DNA of 64,000 nt from Actinomycetes bacterium (GCA_023429565.1 JAEZDJ010000044.1:17295-81294), one strand, 5' to 3'. Counted from the stretch's first letter, positions 18,514-27,358 are shown. The notes: generated by a model from the letters alone, not told the origin. Translations and numbers: made by a program.

Positions 18514-20235
18514 TTATTGGTCTGTCGTCTCTTGTGGAACAACAGTTGCATTATGAAGTCTGCGAAACAAATGGGACAGAATACTCAAGGCGTCCAAACA
18601 ATCTTTCTCAGAGAAGAGATCCGATCCGTTAAGGTCTCTGGCGGTTTCGTGCCCGAGTGGATTGCGGAATGCTTCCCAAAGAGCCAAAGCAAGCTTACGG
18701 TGTCCATGAGAAATATCACTGAGGGTATCAGGTTTAAAAGAAGTACCGTCAGGTTTTCGATAATGATCCACAACGGCAAGGACAGGCGCACGCTCAGCAA
18801 AAGCCTTTTCTATCACATTGCGCTCTCCTATCCCTTCTCCTAATTCCGCCTTTTCCATAATGCAATTAATATAGCGAAGAGCCCCTTGAAGTACGGCCAT
18901 ATAATAGTCTTGGTGCTGATAATAGTTTTGTACCTCTCCTTGTAAATCCGGATCTAAATGTCTCCAATGTAGCAAGGGATACTCTGGAACAAGCTTATAT
19001 AAATGCTCAAATCCCTGTATTGTCTGATCTTCTTTTTCTGGTATGTCAATACTTTGGCTTAGGGCATTAAGTAGTGGATCTAAGTCATCTTTTACCTCTT
19101 GCGGGACGGTGGTTTTCCATTTCTCAACATCTATTTTGGATTTATCAGTGAGTTTTTCCATCTGAACGGCTTGGCGTCGCTCTCGCCAGCTCCTTCCCAC
19201 AGCCGAAACGATTTGTTTGAGGAATGCTCTCAGATCTTGCATTTCCGGATGCTCCCAGTTGAGCGATTGCCTGTTCGTTTCTATTACGTCAATATCAAGA
19301 TCCTCGATGAAGTCAACCTGAAGCCAGCCTGATACATAAGAAAAGAAATGACTCGATGCACTTTCGGAAAAATACTCCGGAAGATTGACAAGCTTGTTTC
19401 TTGAAAATAATGTTATTCCGCGTAAGTTTGTATTTGGGGGGATAGGCTTTTTTGTCGTGTATATCTCGCCGGAGACCTTGTTTGAAAACTGAGAATCTTT
19501 TGCGAACGGAATATCGCTAAGGATATTCCACTTGAATTCGATATCTAAAGTTAAATATCTCCGCGAGTTATCAAGTTCGATGGGGTTTGACTCGTTATGT
19601 TGAATGGTAATATGCACACCTTCTTCGACAATAAAAAACCTGGATAAACTATTAGCTAGTTTCTCGGCGTCAAAGTCGGTTCTGCGTTGGATCTCGTGTA
19701 GGGTAATTGTTGTGCCATTTGGTTCAGAAACTGTTTGTTGGCTCTCGATAATCGTCGGTTTATATTCCGTTATGGGTCTGGCTTCTGACTGGTCTTTGAT
19801 GATTTCATCCCAGTCTAAAACAAAAATATTGCGAAATGAATTTTGGATCGTGGACACTTCAATTCTTTTCGCTATTCCGAAAAACGAAAGCTTCCCAAGC
19901 CCCTTCTTTCCGATTACCGGTCGGCCATGGGGCGAAACCTGGCCGTTGCCCGCAGCATCGAGCCTTCGATTCCGCCCGATCCGGAGGAATTTTATATTGA
20001 TTTCATTAAGGGACATGCCATTGCCATCGTCTTTGACAATAATCGTTTTTTCTTCGGCAGCATCATTGAGGGCAACGTGGATATTGTTCGCATCTGCATC
20101 GAGGGAGTTCGCAATTAATTCAGCTACGATAGGAGGGATGGTGGAGTACAGTCTGGCGCCGAGATGCTCGATGGTACTAGGCATGAATGTCATGACTAAG
20201 TCATTGCCTGACGAGATATCCTCTGGGTTAGCCAT
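18514..20235 (-). CDS. GHKL ATPase, MutL/MORC-like, paired with a 5mC methyltransferase
   Basis: 573 residues. The Bergerat ATP-binding fold is clear at the N-terminus: N-box ELIANSLDADANN, G1 DDGNGMS, and G2 GKKGLGKLSFFG, in an order like Hsp90, MutL and MORC. A transducer-like region follows, and then a helical C-terminal half with no recognised nuclease motif. It lies 26 bp downstream of the cytosine methyltransferase on the same strand, so they are cotranscribed. Prokaryotic MORC-like ATPases beside methyltransferases are known from restriction-type operons. Both genes are markedly AT-rich compared with the flanks. Its exact action (DNA clamp, loading or sensing) is not established. Confidence 0.85.
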   Translation of the reverse strand: MANPEDISSGNDLVMTFMPSTIEHLGARLYSTIPPIVAELIANSLDADANNIHVALNDAAEEKTIIVKDDGNGMSLNEINIKFLRIGRNRRLDAAGNGQVSPHGRPVIGKKGLGKLSFFGIAKRIEVSTIQNSFRNIFVLDWDEIIKDQSEARPITEYKPTIIESQQTVSEPNGTTITLHEIQRRTDFDAEKLANSLSRFFIVEEGVHITIQHNESNPIELDNSRRYLTLDIEFKWNILSDIPFAKDSQFSNKVSGEIYTTKKPIPPNTNLRGITLFSRNKLVNLPEYFSESASSHFFSYVSGWLQVDFIEDLDIDVIETNRQSLNWEHPEMQDLRAFLKQIVSAVGRSWRERRQAVQMEKLTDKSKIDVEKWKTTVPQEVKDDLDPLLNALSQSIDIPEKEDQTIQGFEHLYKLVPEYPLLHWRHLDPDLQGEVQNYYQHQDYYMAVLQGALRYINCIMEKAELGEGIGERNVIEKAFAERAPVLAVVDHYRKPDGTSFKPDTLSDISHGHRKLALALWEAFRNPLGHETARDLNGSDLFSEKDCLDALSILSHLFRRLHNATVVPQETTDQ

Positions 20236-20261
20236 CGTATCTCCTGTCCTTAATAGGTTTC

Positions 20262-21353
20262 CTAATGTCCGTTTTGAGTATGCTGTAAGATATGTTCTTT
20301 GATGTAGCTTGCATGGAACTCGATGAACTTTGGCGGCAGTGCGTTTCCTATCATTGTCGCTATGCCGTCTCGTCCGTTTTCGAAGGAGAACCTATAATCA
20401 GCCGGAAAGGTTTGAAGAAGGGACGCCTCACGTAGGGTTATTGCCCTGTTCTCTTCGGGGTGCAGAAATCTTCCTTTTGACGGATTGGTGCAGCCTCCGG
20501 TGATGGTGGGCGACGGCCGGTCCCAGGACATACGTCCATAGACATCTTTGAATCCCGTCGTTTTTTTATGGCACTTCAGCTGAAAGTTTTCAGGCAGGGA
20601 AGACCTGCTGCCTCCATTTTTTGGGATGAGAGATATAATCCTTAAAATGCGCTCGCTGCGTTTGACTCGATAATTATGCAATTCGTCATCGCTTGTGTCG
20701 CACTGTGGCTGCGATCCGATCGCCTCCCTTACTGTTTTGAACTTGTCGGGGGGAACCAATCTTTCGATAACTTTAATGTTGCCTAAGTTTGATGCTAGCA
20801 TAATCATTCTTTTGCGACTTTGCGGAACGTCATAGTTAATCATATTGAGGATTTTGATATCCGTATGATAACCGAGCAGTTCAAACCTATTCTTGACAAT
20901 AGCCATACGTTTATCTGATGCAAGATATGGAACATTTTCTATCATGATAGTTTTTGGCATCATGACTTCAACAAAACTCAACATATCAAAAATAAGGTCA
21001 TTCCTTGGGTCGTCATCGCGTGCCTTGCGATTTCTTGTCCCGATTGTCGAAAACCCTTGGCATGGAGGGCATCCAGACAAAAGATCCAGGTCTCCGGGTC
21101 GTAACCCTAATTCTTGCATTACGGAATTCGGTGAAAGATGATGAATGTCTTCAAGAAACATCCTTGTTGATTTGTGGTTTAACGAATAGCTGTGGGCAAA
21201 CGCTGGCTTAACCTCCACTGCGCCGATTACATCAAATCCTGCTTGCTTAAGGCCTTGGGAGAGTCCTCCAGCCCCGGAGAAAAGATCGATAACACTAGGC
21301 TTAGCCCCAATGTCGTAACTCTGCTTTTCTGAGACATTTGCTAATTGTGTCAT
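20262..21353 (-). CDS. DNA (cytosine-5-)methyltransferase
   Basis: 363 residues with the ordered C5-methyltransferase motifs: I DLFSGAGGLSQG, IV GCPPCQGFSTIG (catalytic Cys), VI ENVP, VIII QSRKR, and X GNALPP near the C-terminus. The start at 21353 has GGAG 6 nt upstream; the open frame runs further but without support. It precedes the GHKL ATPase gene. No dedicated endonuclease gene sits beside it. An intact vsr gene lies about 15 kb away and might serve the T:G mismatches arising from 5mC. The target sequence is unknown. Confidence 0.95.
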   Translation of the reverse strand: MTQLANVSEKQSYDIGAKPSVIDLFSGAGGLSQGLKQAGFDVIGAVEVKPAFAHSYSLNHKSTRMFLEDIHHLSPNSVMQELGLRPGDLDLLSGCPPCQGFSTIGTRNRKARDDDPRNDLIFDMLSFVEVMMPKTIMIENVPYLASDKRMAIVKNRFELLGYHTDIKILNMINYDVPQSRKRMIMLASNLGNIKVIERLVPPDKFKTVREAIGSQPQCDTSDDELHNYRVKRSERILRIISLIPKNGGSRSSLPENFQLKCHKKTTGFKDVYGRMSWDRPSPTITGGCTNPSKGRFLHPEENRAITLREASLLQTFPADYRFSFENGRDGIATMIGNALPPKFIEFHASYIKEHILQHTQNGH

Positions 21354-21789
21354 TTTTTCTCCAGGAAAATCGAACCATGATAATACTATCATGAGCGGTT
21401 CATTTTGATAAAAGAATTTATTTATCTTTTGCATCATCATTGCTATGACTATTCGGTTGCTGAAGCATCGGCCTCGATGCCACGGTGCTTGAGCTCGCCT
21501 GTCCAGGCATCTTTCCGCTTTATCCGAGCAATGCGCCACTGTGTCCGCCCAAGACGACCATCGTCCGTTTTTGTCGTGGAGGTAGTGCTGATAGGTGAGG
21601 CTGTCTTGATTGTGTGGTTGGCTTGTGTGACGTGCCCGGAGTGCACTCAAGGCCCGTCACGTCCGGAATGGTGTTCAAACGTGATCATGTCATACCGCTC
21701 GTTGGGATATTTCATGATTTCCTACTCAAGTCTGTTAATCCCAGATATCTATGTGTCCTTTGGACGGTATCCGGAATGGCACATAACAG
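21354..21789. promoter_or_regulatory. Divergent intergenic region between the methyltransferase and NERD genes
   Basis: About 430 bp that should contain promoters in both directions. No clear operator or coding frame was found. The portion near 21355-21400 is very AT-rich and is the likely minus-strand promoter. Confidence 0.35.
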
Positions 21790-22647
21790 GTGCGTCATCA
21801 AGGCGTCATCCAGAATCGAGAGAGAGGGGGGCTCTTCCATGGCAAAAGGTCTCATCGACAAATCCTCGATCAGATATTTGATGCCGAATGGCAGGGCCGT
21901 CGCGGCGAGAAGCTCACGGAGCGCGAACTCAAATGGGTCAAGGCATTCGGGCGCGACGGCAAGGCTCTGCGCAATGTCTACGTGCCCAAAGGTGATGGTG
22001 AAACTTCCGAAATCGATGCGATGGTCATCACTCAAAAGGGTATCTTCGTCATCGAGAGCAAGAATTACTCCGGATGGATATTTGGCAATGAGGCGGATAG
22101 GTATTGGACTGTCGTTTTGGAAGGCGGCCATAAGAATCGCTTCTACAATCGCATCATGCAAAACCGTGGACACGTCAAGTGGCTTGCCAATTATTTGGCG
22201 GACGACACGCCATTGTTCTCAATAGTTGCCTTCTCTGTGCGATGTGAGCTCAAGAAGGTGATGGTGAGCAACAAGGAGGTGCGTGTCATCAAGCGCGACA
22301 GGCTGCATGCTACTGTGCGCGATACCTGGGATACAGCTGAAGACGTGCTGAATGAAGCGGCTGCAAGCGCTTTACATGATCGCTTGATGTCCCTGACCGA
22401 TGTAGACGAGGCAGCCAGGACCGCATATGTGACCGACATCGAACAGCGCTATAAAAAGAAGAAGCCAGCACATCCTCAGCAGAGCGCGCAATCCAAGAGC
22501 GTGGCCGCTGTCGAGGCATTGCCTCACGTTTGCCCGAAATGTGGCGGGACCCTGGTTCTTCGGATAGCGAAGCGAGGATCCAATGCCGGCAATCAATTCT
22601 ATGGTTGCAGCAATTATCCCAAGTGTCGATTTACCAAAAATATCTGA
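21790..22647 (+). CDS. NERD-domain protein with topoisomerase-type zinc finger
   Basis: About 285 residues. The NERD nuclease-related domain (GRRGEKLTERELKWVKAFG, SEIDAMVITQKGIFVIESKN with the D...ExK pattern) is followed by a linker. A C-terminal C4 zinc finger ends the protein (CPKCGGTLVLR...FYGCSNYPKC). The start is uncertain. The frame opens at GTG 21790 with no ribosome-binding site, whereas a strong GGGGGG site precedes ATG 21839, which is in a different frame that would need a shift near 21880. NERD proteins are common in plasmid and defence contexts. Confidence 0.8.
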   Translation: MRHQGVIQNRERGGLFHGKRSHRQILDQIFDAEWQGRRGEKLTERELKWVKAFGRDGKALRNVYVPKGDGETSEIDAMVITQKGIFVIESKNYSGWIFGNEADRYWTVVLEGGHKNRFYNRIMQNRGHVKWLANYLADDTPLFSIVAFSVRCELKKVMVSNKEVRVIKRDRLHATVRDTWDTAEDVLNEAAASALHDRLMSLTDVDEAARTAYVTDIEQRYKKKKPAHPQQSAQSKSVAAVEALPHVCPKCGGTLVLRIAKRGSNAGNQFYGCSNYPKCRFTKNI

Positions 22648-22710
22648 TAAAGTTATCGATTACTATGAAACGCAGAATATAAAGCGGTGAATAACGGGGA
22701 GGGATTTGCG

Positions 22711-23388
22711 ATGAAGGCCGAGACTGGAAGTGTGGGGAAAGTCGTCAAGGCAGCTGTGGAGGTCATTGAGGACGCAGGACCTATTATGGAGAAGTATGGA
22801 CCCATGATCCTTGAGCTTGCAAAAGACTGTGGGCCAGTGGTGGCAGATACGGCCCAGCAAGCGGTCAGGTTTGTGGGAGACAAGGCGGACGGCATAGGAA
22901 ATGCGGTTGCTGCAGCTGTGGCGAAAACTAGGGATGGTGCCAAGCAGGCGCGTGACAAAAAAGAGCACGAGAAAATTCTTCGGAAGGCTCGTGAGGATAC
23001 CGTTGAAAGTAGCACATACGATATATCAGCAAGGGAGTTCGAGAAGTCGTTCGAGGCCAATAAAACGGTAGGAGTCTCAAAGGGCGGCTTCATGTCTATA
23101 CCAGGATGTTTTGCTTTTATGCTGATGCCCGATGCCGGAAGCAAGGATTTCTCAAAATATAAAGAGGTATATGTTGGCTTCGGCCTCTCGATGGGCGATG
23201 ATGTCTACGAACAGTTGATCGGTGACGGTAACCCAGACGTATACGCAGATGTCAAATACGATCAACCAGTTCAGATCCTTCTTTATCCCTGCGACAAGGA
23301 TCAACTTGAAGAGGTTAAAGCAGCGCTCATCTTGAATTTCCAAGCGTATGATTCCTACAATAAACGTGAATTGAGCTGCTTATCGTAG
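22711..23388 (+). CDS. Protein with degenerate GIY-YIG-like C-terminal domain
   Basis: 225 residues. The first 110 are helical and Ala/Lys-rich. The last 90 follow the spacing of a GIY-YIG family: PGCFAFML, then KEVYVGFGLSMGDDVYEQL, NPDVYADVKYDQPVQILLYP, and ending FQAYDSYNK. At the usual Arg position the sequence reads DDV, and the usual Glu position appears to be Ala/Leu, so nuclease activity is doubtful. The ATG at 22711 follows GGGGAGGG at good spacing. It starts a run of unrecognised genes in the defence block. The domain assignment is from memory of the family pattern and is moderately sure. Confidence 0.6.
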   Translation: MKAETGSVGKVVKAAVEVIEDAGPIMEKYGPMILELAKDCGPVVADTAQQAVRFVGDKADGIGNAVAAAVAKTRDGAKQARDKKEHEKILRKAREDTVESSTYDISAREFEKSFEANKTVGVSKGGFMSIPGCFAFMLMPDAGSKDFSKYKEVYVGFGLSMGDDVYEQLIGDGNPDVYADVKYDQPVQILLYPCDKDQLEEVKAALILNFQAYDSYNKRELSCLS

Positions 23389-23466
23389 AGGTGTTGCAGC
23401 TGGTCTGCGCGCAAATAACCAATAGTTTCTTTGCAGATGTGGCATGATGACCAAGAGGAGTGGAAG

Positions 23467-24693
23467 ATGGAAGATTGGGGATCGACGGCAATTGAGCTGA
23501 TCAGCAGTTCGAATTTGGAAAAATACAGATCTCGGGCACTTGCCGTGATTCCTGTGCAGAAAGATAATCTATCGCCTGCGATAGGCAAGGCGCTTGGTGC
23601 TGCCTCGCTTTCCATACCTGCTCTTGAGGGTCTTGCCCACTCGGGTGAGCAGTTAGCGTATATTAAGATGCCCGCAGGTTTTTCACCGGCCGATTGTTAT
23701 GCAAGGGCAGATGGTTTCGGGGGAAATACGCTGTCTGCGGGAGGATTCGCAAATGGTTCTTGGACGGCTGCCGCGATAAATCCCGGGATGGTTGCGATGG
23801 CGGGTGTCGCATTCGCCGCGATAGTGGTTATTGAGAAGCAGATGGCGGAAATCAATGAGCGTTTGGGTGTTATTGAGTCAGATGTGAAAAGCATCGTGGA
23901 GCTATTGGGAATTCAGAGAAGATCCGAGGTCGAGGGGATTTATGATCGCTTGTTGAACGATTATGTCGCGCGCTTTGACGAATACGTTTCCGATCCAGAA
24001 AAGCTTCGTGCTGCGAGGGGGGAAATCGAAAGGTCCTTGACGGACGTATCCAAACTGTGGGCAGAGCAAAAGAACACCATGAGAGCTTTGGGTGAACATG
24101 TGGATGCCTCAAGGCACTTCAAAAAAGAATTTCTTGAAGAATCAATCAAGAAATTCAATGATTGCGAACAAGGTGCCGCAACCGTATTTGAACTTTCATG
24201 CGCTCTTGATCAAGTGCGCATGTTCTATGACCGCGATGTGAGCCCTCAGCGTGTAGCGCGCGAAAGGAATCATGCAAAAAAACGGTGTGACGAATACGAA
24301 GACGTTCATAACCAAACACTGAAGGTGCTCACTGCAAAGATAAAAGAGTACGAAGGCGCTCCTTTGGCCCTCGCGTCCGAAGACAAGCTGGATAAACGCG
24401 ATGCACTTCCTGCAAATGTCCTCGAAGGAATAGCGCAGAACGCTGGCGGCATTGTTGAGCGTCTCAGAAAACAGACTCTTTGGGATGCCGCTGACGAGAG
24501 GACGGATAAGGAGATCGACGCAATGCTCTCGAGCATTCCGTCGACAGCGAGCGCTGCCCTTTGCGAAAGCGTTCTCGTTAAGTCCGATGCGTCGCTGTCT
24601 CGCTTGGGCACTGTTCTCGGTACATCCAAAGCGATGCTCTACGATGGATCAAATGCCTACCTGCTTGAAGAAGATGTGGTGGTGCGCAATTAG
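23467..24693 (+). CDS. Unrecognised protein with a central hydrophobic helix and long coiled coil
   Basis: 408 residues. A hydrophobic stretch at about residues 104-122 (MVAMAGVAFAAIVVIEK) is followed by heptad-rich helices (AEINERLGVIESDVKSIVEL onward), suggesting one membrane segment and a cytoplasmic coiled coil. No catalytic motif is visible. The ATG at 23467 follows AAGAGGAG; the frame opens at TTG 23431. It lies 78 bp after the degenerate GIY-YIG gene and could form an operon with it. The function is unknown. Confidence 0.65.
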   Translation: MEDWGSTAIELISSSNLEKYRSRALAVIPVQKDNLSPAIGKALGAASLSIPALEGLAHSGEQLAYIKMPAGFSPADCYARADGFGGNTLSAGGFANGSWTAAAINPGMVAMAGVAFAAIVVIEKQMAEINERLGVIESDVKSIVELLGIQRRSEVEGIYDRLLNDYVARFDEYVSDPEKLRAARGEIERSLTDVSKLWAEQKNTMRALGEHVDASRHFKKEFLEESIKKFNDCEQGAATVFELSCALDQVRMFYDRDVSPQRVARERNHAKKRCDEYEDVHNQTLKVLTAKIKEYEGAPLALASEDKLDKRDALPANVLEGIAQNAGGIVERLRKQTLWDAADERTDKEIDAMLSSIPSTASAALCESVLVKSDASLSRLGTVLGTSKAMLYDGSNAYLLEEDVVVRN

Positions 24694-24888
24694 GCGGGAA
24701 GGGGATCTCCTATACACCCGTGGCATGCCGATGGGCGGGAGAGCCTGTGGTGCTCGCATGGACAGTTTGAGTCGAAAGAGATGGCACTCATGCTAATGGA
24801 TGGGCACGTCGTTTTTCTCAGGGTTTCGGCGGTATGGTAAAAGTTGGCCTGATTATGCTGCATTGCGCAAGATGGAGTGGGCGGAACT

Positions 24889-25167
24889 ATGAACGATGGT
24901 GAGGAAAGCGAGATTCTCGATTACATCAAGGCTCATGAATTCTGTATCAACCACCGCGAAAAGCTCATTGGCGATCAAAAGTGTGGTTGCTTCTATTGTG
25001 GGCAAATTTTTGCCCCATCTCAGATTGAAGAGTGGATCGAAGATGCTCAGGACGATACCGCTCTGTGTCCCTATTGCGGGATTGATGCAATTATCGGAGA
25101 ATCTTGTGGGCATCCCATTGCTCAAGACTTTCTGAAAAAGATGAACGCGTACTGGTTTGAGCGATGA
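24889..25167 (+). CDS. Small double-CxxC zinc-binding protein
   Basis: 92 residues with two cysteine pairs, CGCFYCGQIF and ALCPYCGID, about 35 residues apart, forming one treble-clef or zinc-ribbon-like site. The acidic helix between them (SQIEEWIEDAQ) matches a small bacterial family annotated only as cytoplasmic protein. The start at 24889 has GGCGG upstream. Function unknown. Confidence 0.65.
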   Translation: MNDGEESEILDYIKAHEFCINHREKLIGDQKCGCFYCGQIFAPSQIEEWIEDAQDDTALCPYCGIDAIIGESCGHPIAQDFLKKMNAYWFER

Positions 25168-25256
25168 CCGAAGGAAGTGTGGTTGCTCTGCGGGATATGC
25201 ATTTATAAACCTGATTAAATTCATGCTACTATATCCTCGTTTAAGCATGAAGTGAA

Positions 25257-26321
25257 ATGGGGATTTCTGTGAAAATAGAAATGGGTGAATCGCTCTTCTA
25301 TTCGTGGCTTCGACATGTCAAGGAATGCCAGGTGGTCCAAACCAACTGGAAGGTTTCTTCGCAATGGGAGCTCCTTCATGAAGATGAGATTCAGAACATC
25401 ATGGCCTCTATCGACAATCATTTTTCAGAGAAATGCGGATACAAAGTTTTCAAACAGAATGGTTCGTTTCGGCAAGTGATTCGGCAAGGCGAATGCGACG
25501 CCATCGGTATTTGCGTAGAGGAGGGCGTTCCTCGTTATTATGCCGTCGAAGTTGCTTTTCATGGTGCTGGACTCAATTATGGAACTCGCGACGCGACAGT
25601 GATGAAGGTCGTCGAAAAATGTACACGAGCAGCTTTGTGCATCTATGGGTACATGGGATCAAAGGAAGGGGAAGTTGTTTTTGCCTCCCCGAAAATAAAC
25701 AACGCAGTCATTGCCGATCTCTCTCCCTGTATAGAAGATATCAATACGCTGTTTAGGCAAGAGGGGTTTCAGTTCTCATTCCGCATTATCGCGAACGGCG
25801 ATTTCAATGAATCTGTCTTGCAGCCGATTCTGCTCATAAGTGACGGCATCGCTGACACTTCTGAGCTGTTTGTTCGCAGCTATCAGATGTGTGCCATGTT
25901 TGCGGAGAAATCTATTCCCAAGAATGGGGAGAGACGATTGGCGAATCGGGCATCGTCTGAGTCCAAGCCACCCTATATTCAGCTTTCCGTGCACGACGAT
26001 GACGGTGCCTATAAAGAACTCAAAGTGGGCCAGATTGCACGGTCTATCTTGCGTAAAATGCTTGAAGAAGGTGCCGCGACGGAAGATGAAATAGAGTATC
26101 TGCAGCAATCTGGATACAGTAGGAGAGTTTTTCATCTCAACTATCCTCTTCTGGCACGCGTTGAAAGTGGTTTTGAAAAAGCGCGCTACTACAGCTCTCC
26201 TTTGATGATCCGAGGTATTAGCTATGTGCTGTGCTCCCAGTGGTTCGAAACGCCCGCAAACAATGACCGGCCTTTTCTTCTGAAGTGGATAAAGGAGCAT
26301 GCTGACACAATATCTGGCTAG
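25257..26321 (+). CDS. Unrecognised 354-residue protein, possible PD-(D/E)XK-like core
   Basis: I do not recognise this family. Residues about 75-110 (GECDAIGICVEEGVPRYYAVEV) have the D-x-strand-turn-strand-E layout of restriction-like nuclease cores, but the third position reads AFH rather than a clear xK. The middle part has Rossmann-like alternating strands and helices. The C-terminus (YLQQSGYSRRVFHLNYPLL) looks like a winged-helix segment. GTG 25269 is an alternative start, since GGGGATTT lies just before it. It is a single gene in the defence-like block. Confidence 0.55.
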   Translation: MGISVKIEMGESLFYSWLRHVKECQVVQTNWKVSSQWELLHEDEIQNIMASIDNHFSEKCGYKVFKQNGSFRQVIRQGECDAIGICVEEGVPRYYAVEVAFHGAGLNYGTRDATVMKVVEKCTRAALCIYGYMGSKEGEVVFASPKINNAVIADLSPCIEDINTLFRQEGFQFSFRIIANGDFNESVLQPILLISDGIADTSELFVRSYQMCAMFAEKSIPKNGERRLANRASSESKPPYIQLSVHDDDGAYKELKVGQIARSILRKMLEEGAATEDEIEYLQQSGYSRRVFHLNYPLLARVESGFEKARYYSSPLMIRGISYVLCSQWFETPANNDRPFLLKWIKEHADTISG

Positions 26322-26383
26322 TCGATCTTTGTGAAGAAGCTATTTATGTCGGTGAAGCCTACTAATGCGAGAGAGGGGACGCT

Positions 26384-27055
26384 ATGAAAAAGAAAATTAC
26401 AATTAAGGTGGATTCTGTAATCCTCCAGCAGGCAGAGAGTGTATTCGCTGCGCTTGGAATGGATACGGAAATGGCAATGACGATGTTTTTGAGACAGACG
26501 GCGATGCGAGGTGAATTGCCGATGATGGCCGATGCCGGGAAGGCTGCGGTGGCCGAATTTCCACCGCCTACCTCGGCCCCGGTTAGCGTGCCAATGAGCG
26601 TTCCAGCTGACGTGAATGCGGGCACTGTACAACCGAAGCAAAATCCGGAGAAGACTGTTGCTTCGGCTGCATCCTCAAGCGGGGGCGGATCAATTACTCG
26701 AGAGATGGTGGATACTGTCTGGCGCGCCTTTAAACATTTCTTTGCCAATGGTGGTGATCTGTCTCAGCTGAGCCGGGCTGTGAACAGGCAGACAGGGATG
26801 AATTCTGGCAGTGCGTTTATTTACTTAGGATTTCTGGATAACCTCGTAAAAGGGCGGCAACAGAAACGCAATATTAAGTACTCAGATGTCGAAGTCTATA
26901 TGGCATATATACATGACGAGCTTGGTCCTCAGCCTTATGCCAATGCTCTTGCATCGCTCAAGCAGACGCTCCCGTATTGGCGTAAGACGCAAAAGGGAAA
27001 GTATGCCTACTATCCTGACGCCATTCAGAAATACCTCGATATTCATTCAGCCTAA
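26384..27055 (+). CDS. RelB/DinJ-like antitoxin head fused to an unknown C-terminal domain
   Basis: 223 residues. Residues 1-48 resemble RelB/DinJ antitoxin ribbon-helix-helix domains (KITIKVDSVILQQAESVFAALG, then AMTMFLRQTAMRGELP). A Pro/Ala/Ser-rich linker of about 55 residues follows, then a helical domain with GMNSGSAFIYLGFLDNLVKG and QPYANALASLKQTLPYWRKT. That second domain is one I have seen beside nuclease-like proteins but cannot name. No RelE/YafQ-type toxin gene is adjacent. It may be a standalone DNA-binding protein rather than an antitoxin. Confidence 0.6.
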   Translation: MKKKITIKVDSVILQQAESVFAALGMDTEMAMTMFLRQTAMRGELPMMADAGKAAVAEFPPPTSAPVSVPMSVPADVNAGTVQPKQNPEKTVASAASSSGGGSITREMVDTVWRAFKHFFANGGDLSQLSRAVNRQTGMNSGSAFIYLGFLDNLVKGRQQKRNIKYSDVEVYMAYIHDELGPQPYANALASLKQTLPYWRKTQKGKYAYYPDAIQKYLDIHSA

Positions 27056-27080
27056 TTGGATATATGAAACGCCCCTTCTC

Positions 27081-27358
27081 TTACCCCTCCGCCTTCTCCC
27101 CATCTCTCCAGCGCGTCAGATGGGGCAGCACGGCTCCCATGAGCGAGACGGCCTCGTCGAGGGTGAAGCCACCCTGTTCGACCATGCGTGGGCGCAATCC
27201 TCGATCATGGCTTCCATGCTGGTCTCGTAGGTGTACGATCCCTTGTCGTAGCACCATTTGCAATAATCTCCAGAAGACGAGCCGTTGGCCTCGGTGCCGT
27301 ACTGAGAGGGGTCCCCAAGAATCATGCCGCAGCTTTCGCAAATGAGCTGTCCGACGTT
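27081..27358 (-). pseudogene. Frameshifted zinc-ribbon protein gene
   Basis: Two minus-strand frames together encode one recognisable small zinc-ribbon protein. The upstream frame gives ICESCGMILGDPSQYGTEAN and DYCKWCYDKGSYTYETSMEA. The downstream frame gives MVEQGGFTLDEAVSLMGAVL and PHLTRWR, ending at 27081. The switch lies near 27190-27200 (around MIEDC). No normal start codon precedes ICESCG in frame. It is therefore either a decayed gene or contains a sequencing error. The family binds zinc through paired CxxC motifs; its function is unknown. Confidence 0.55.
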
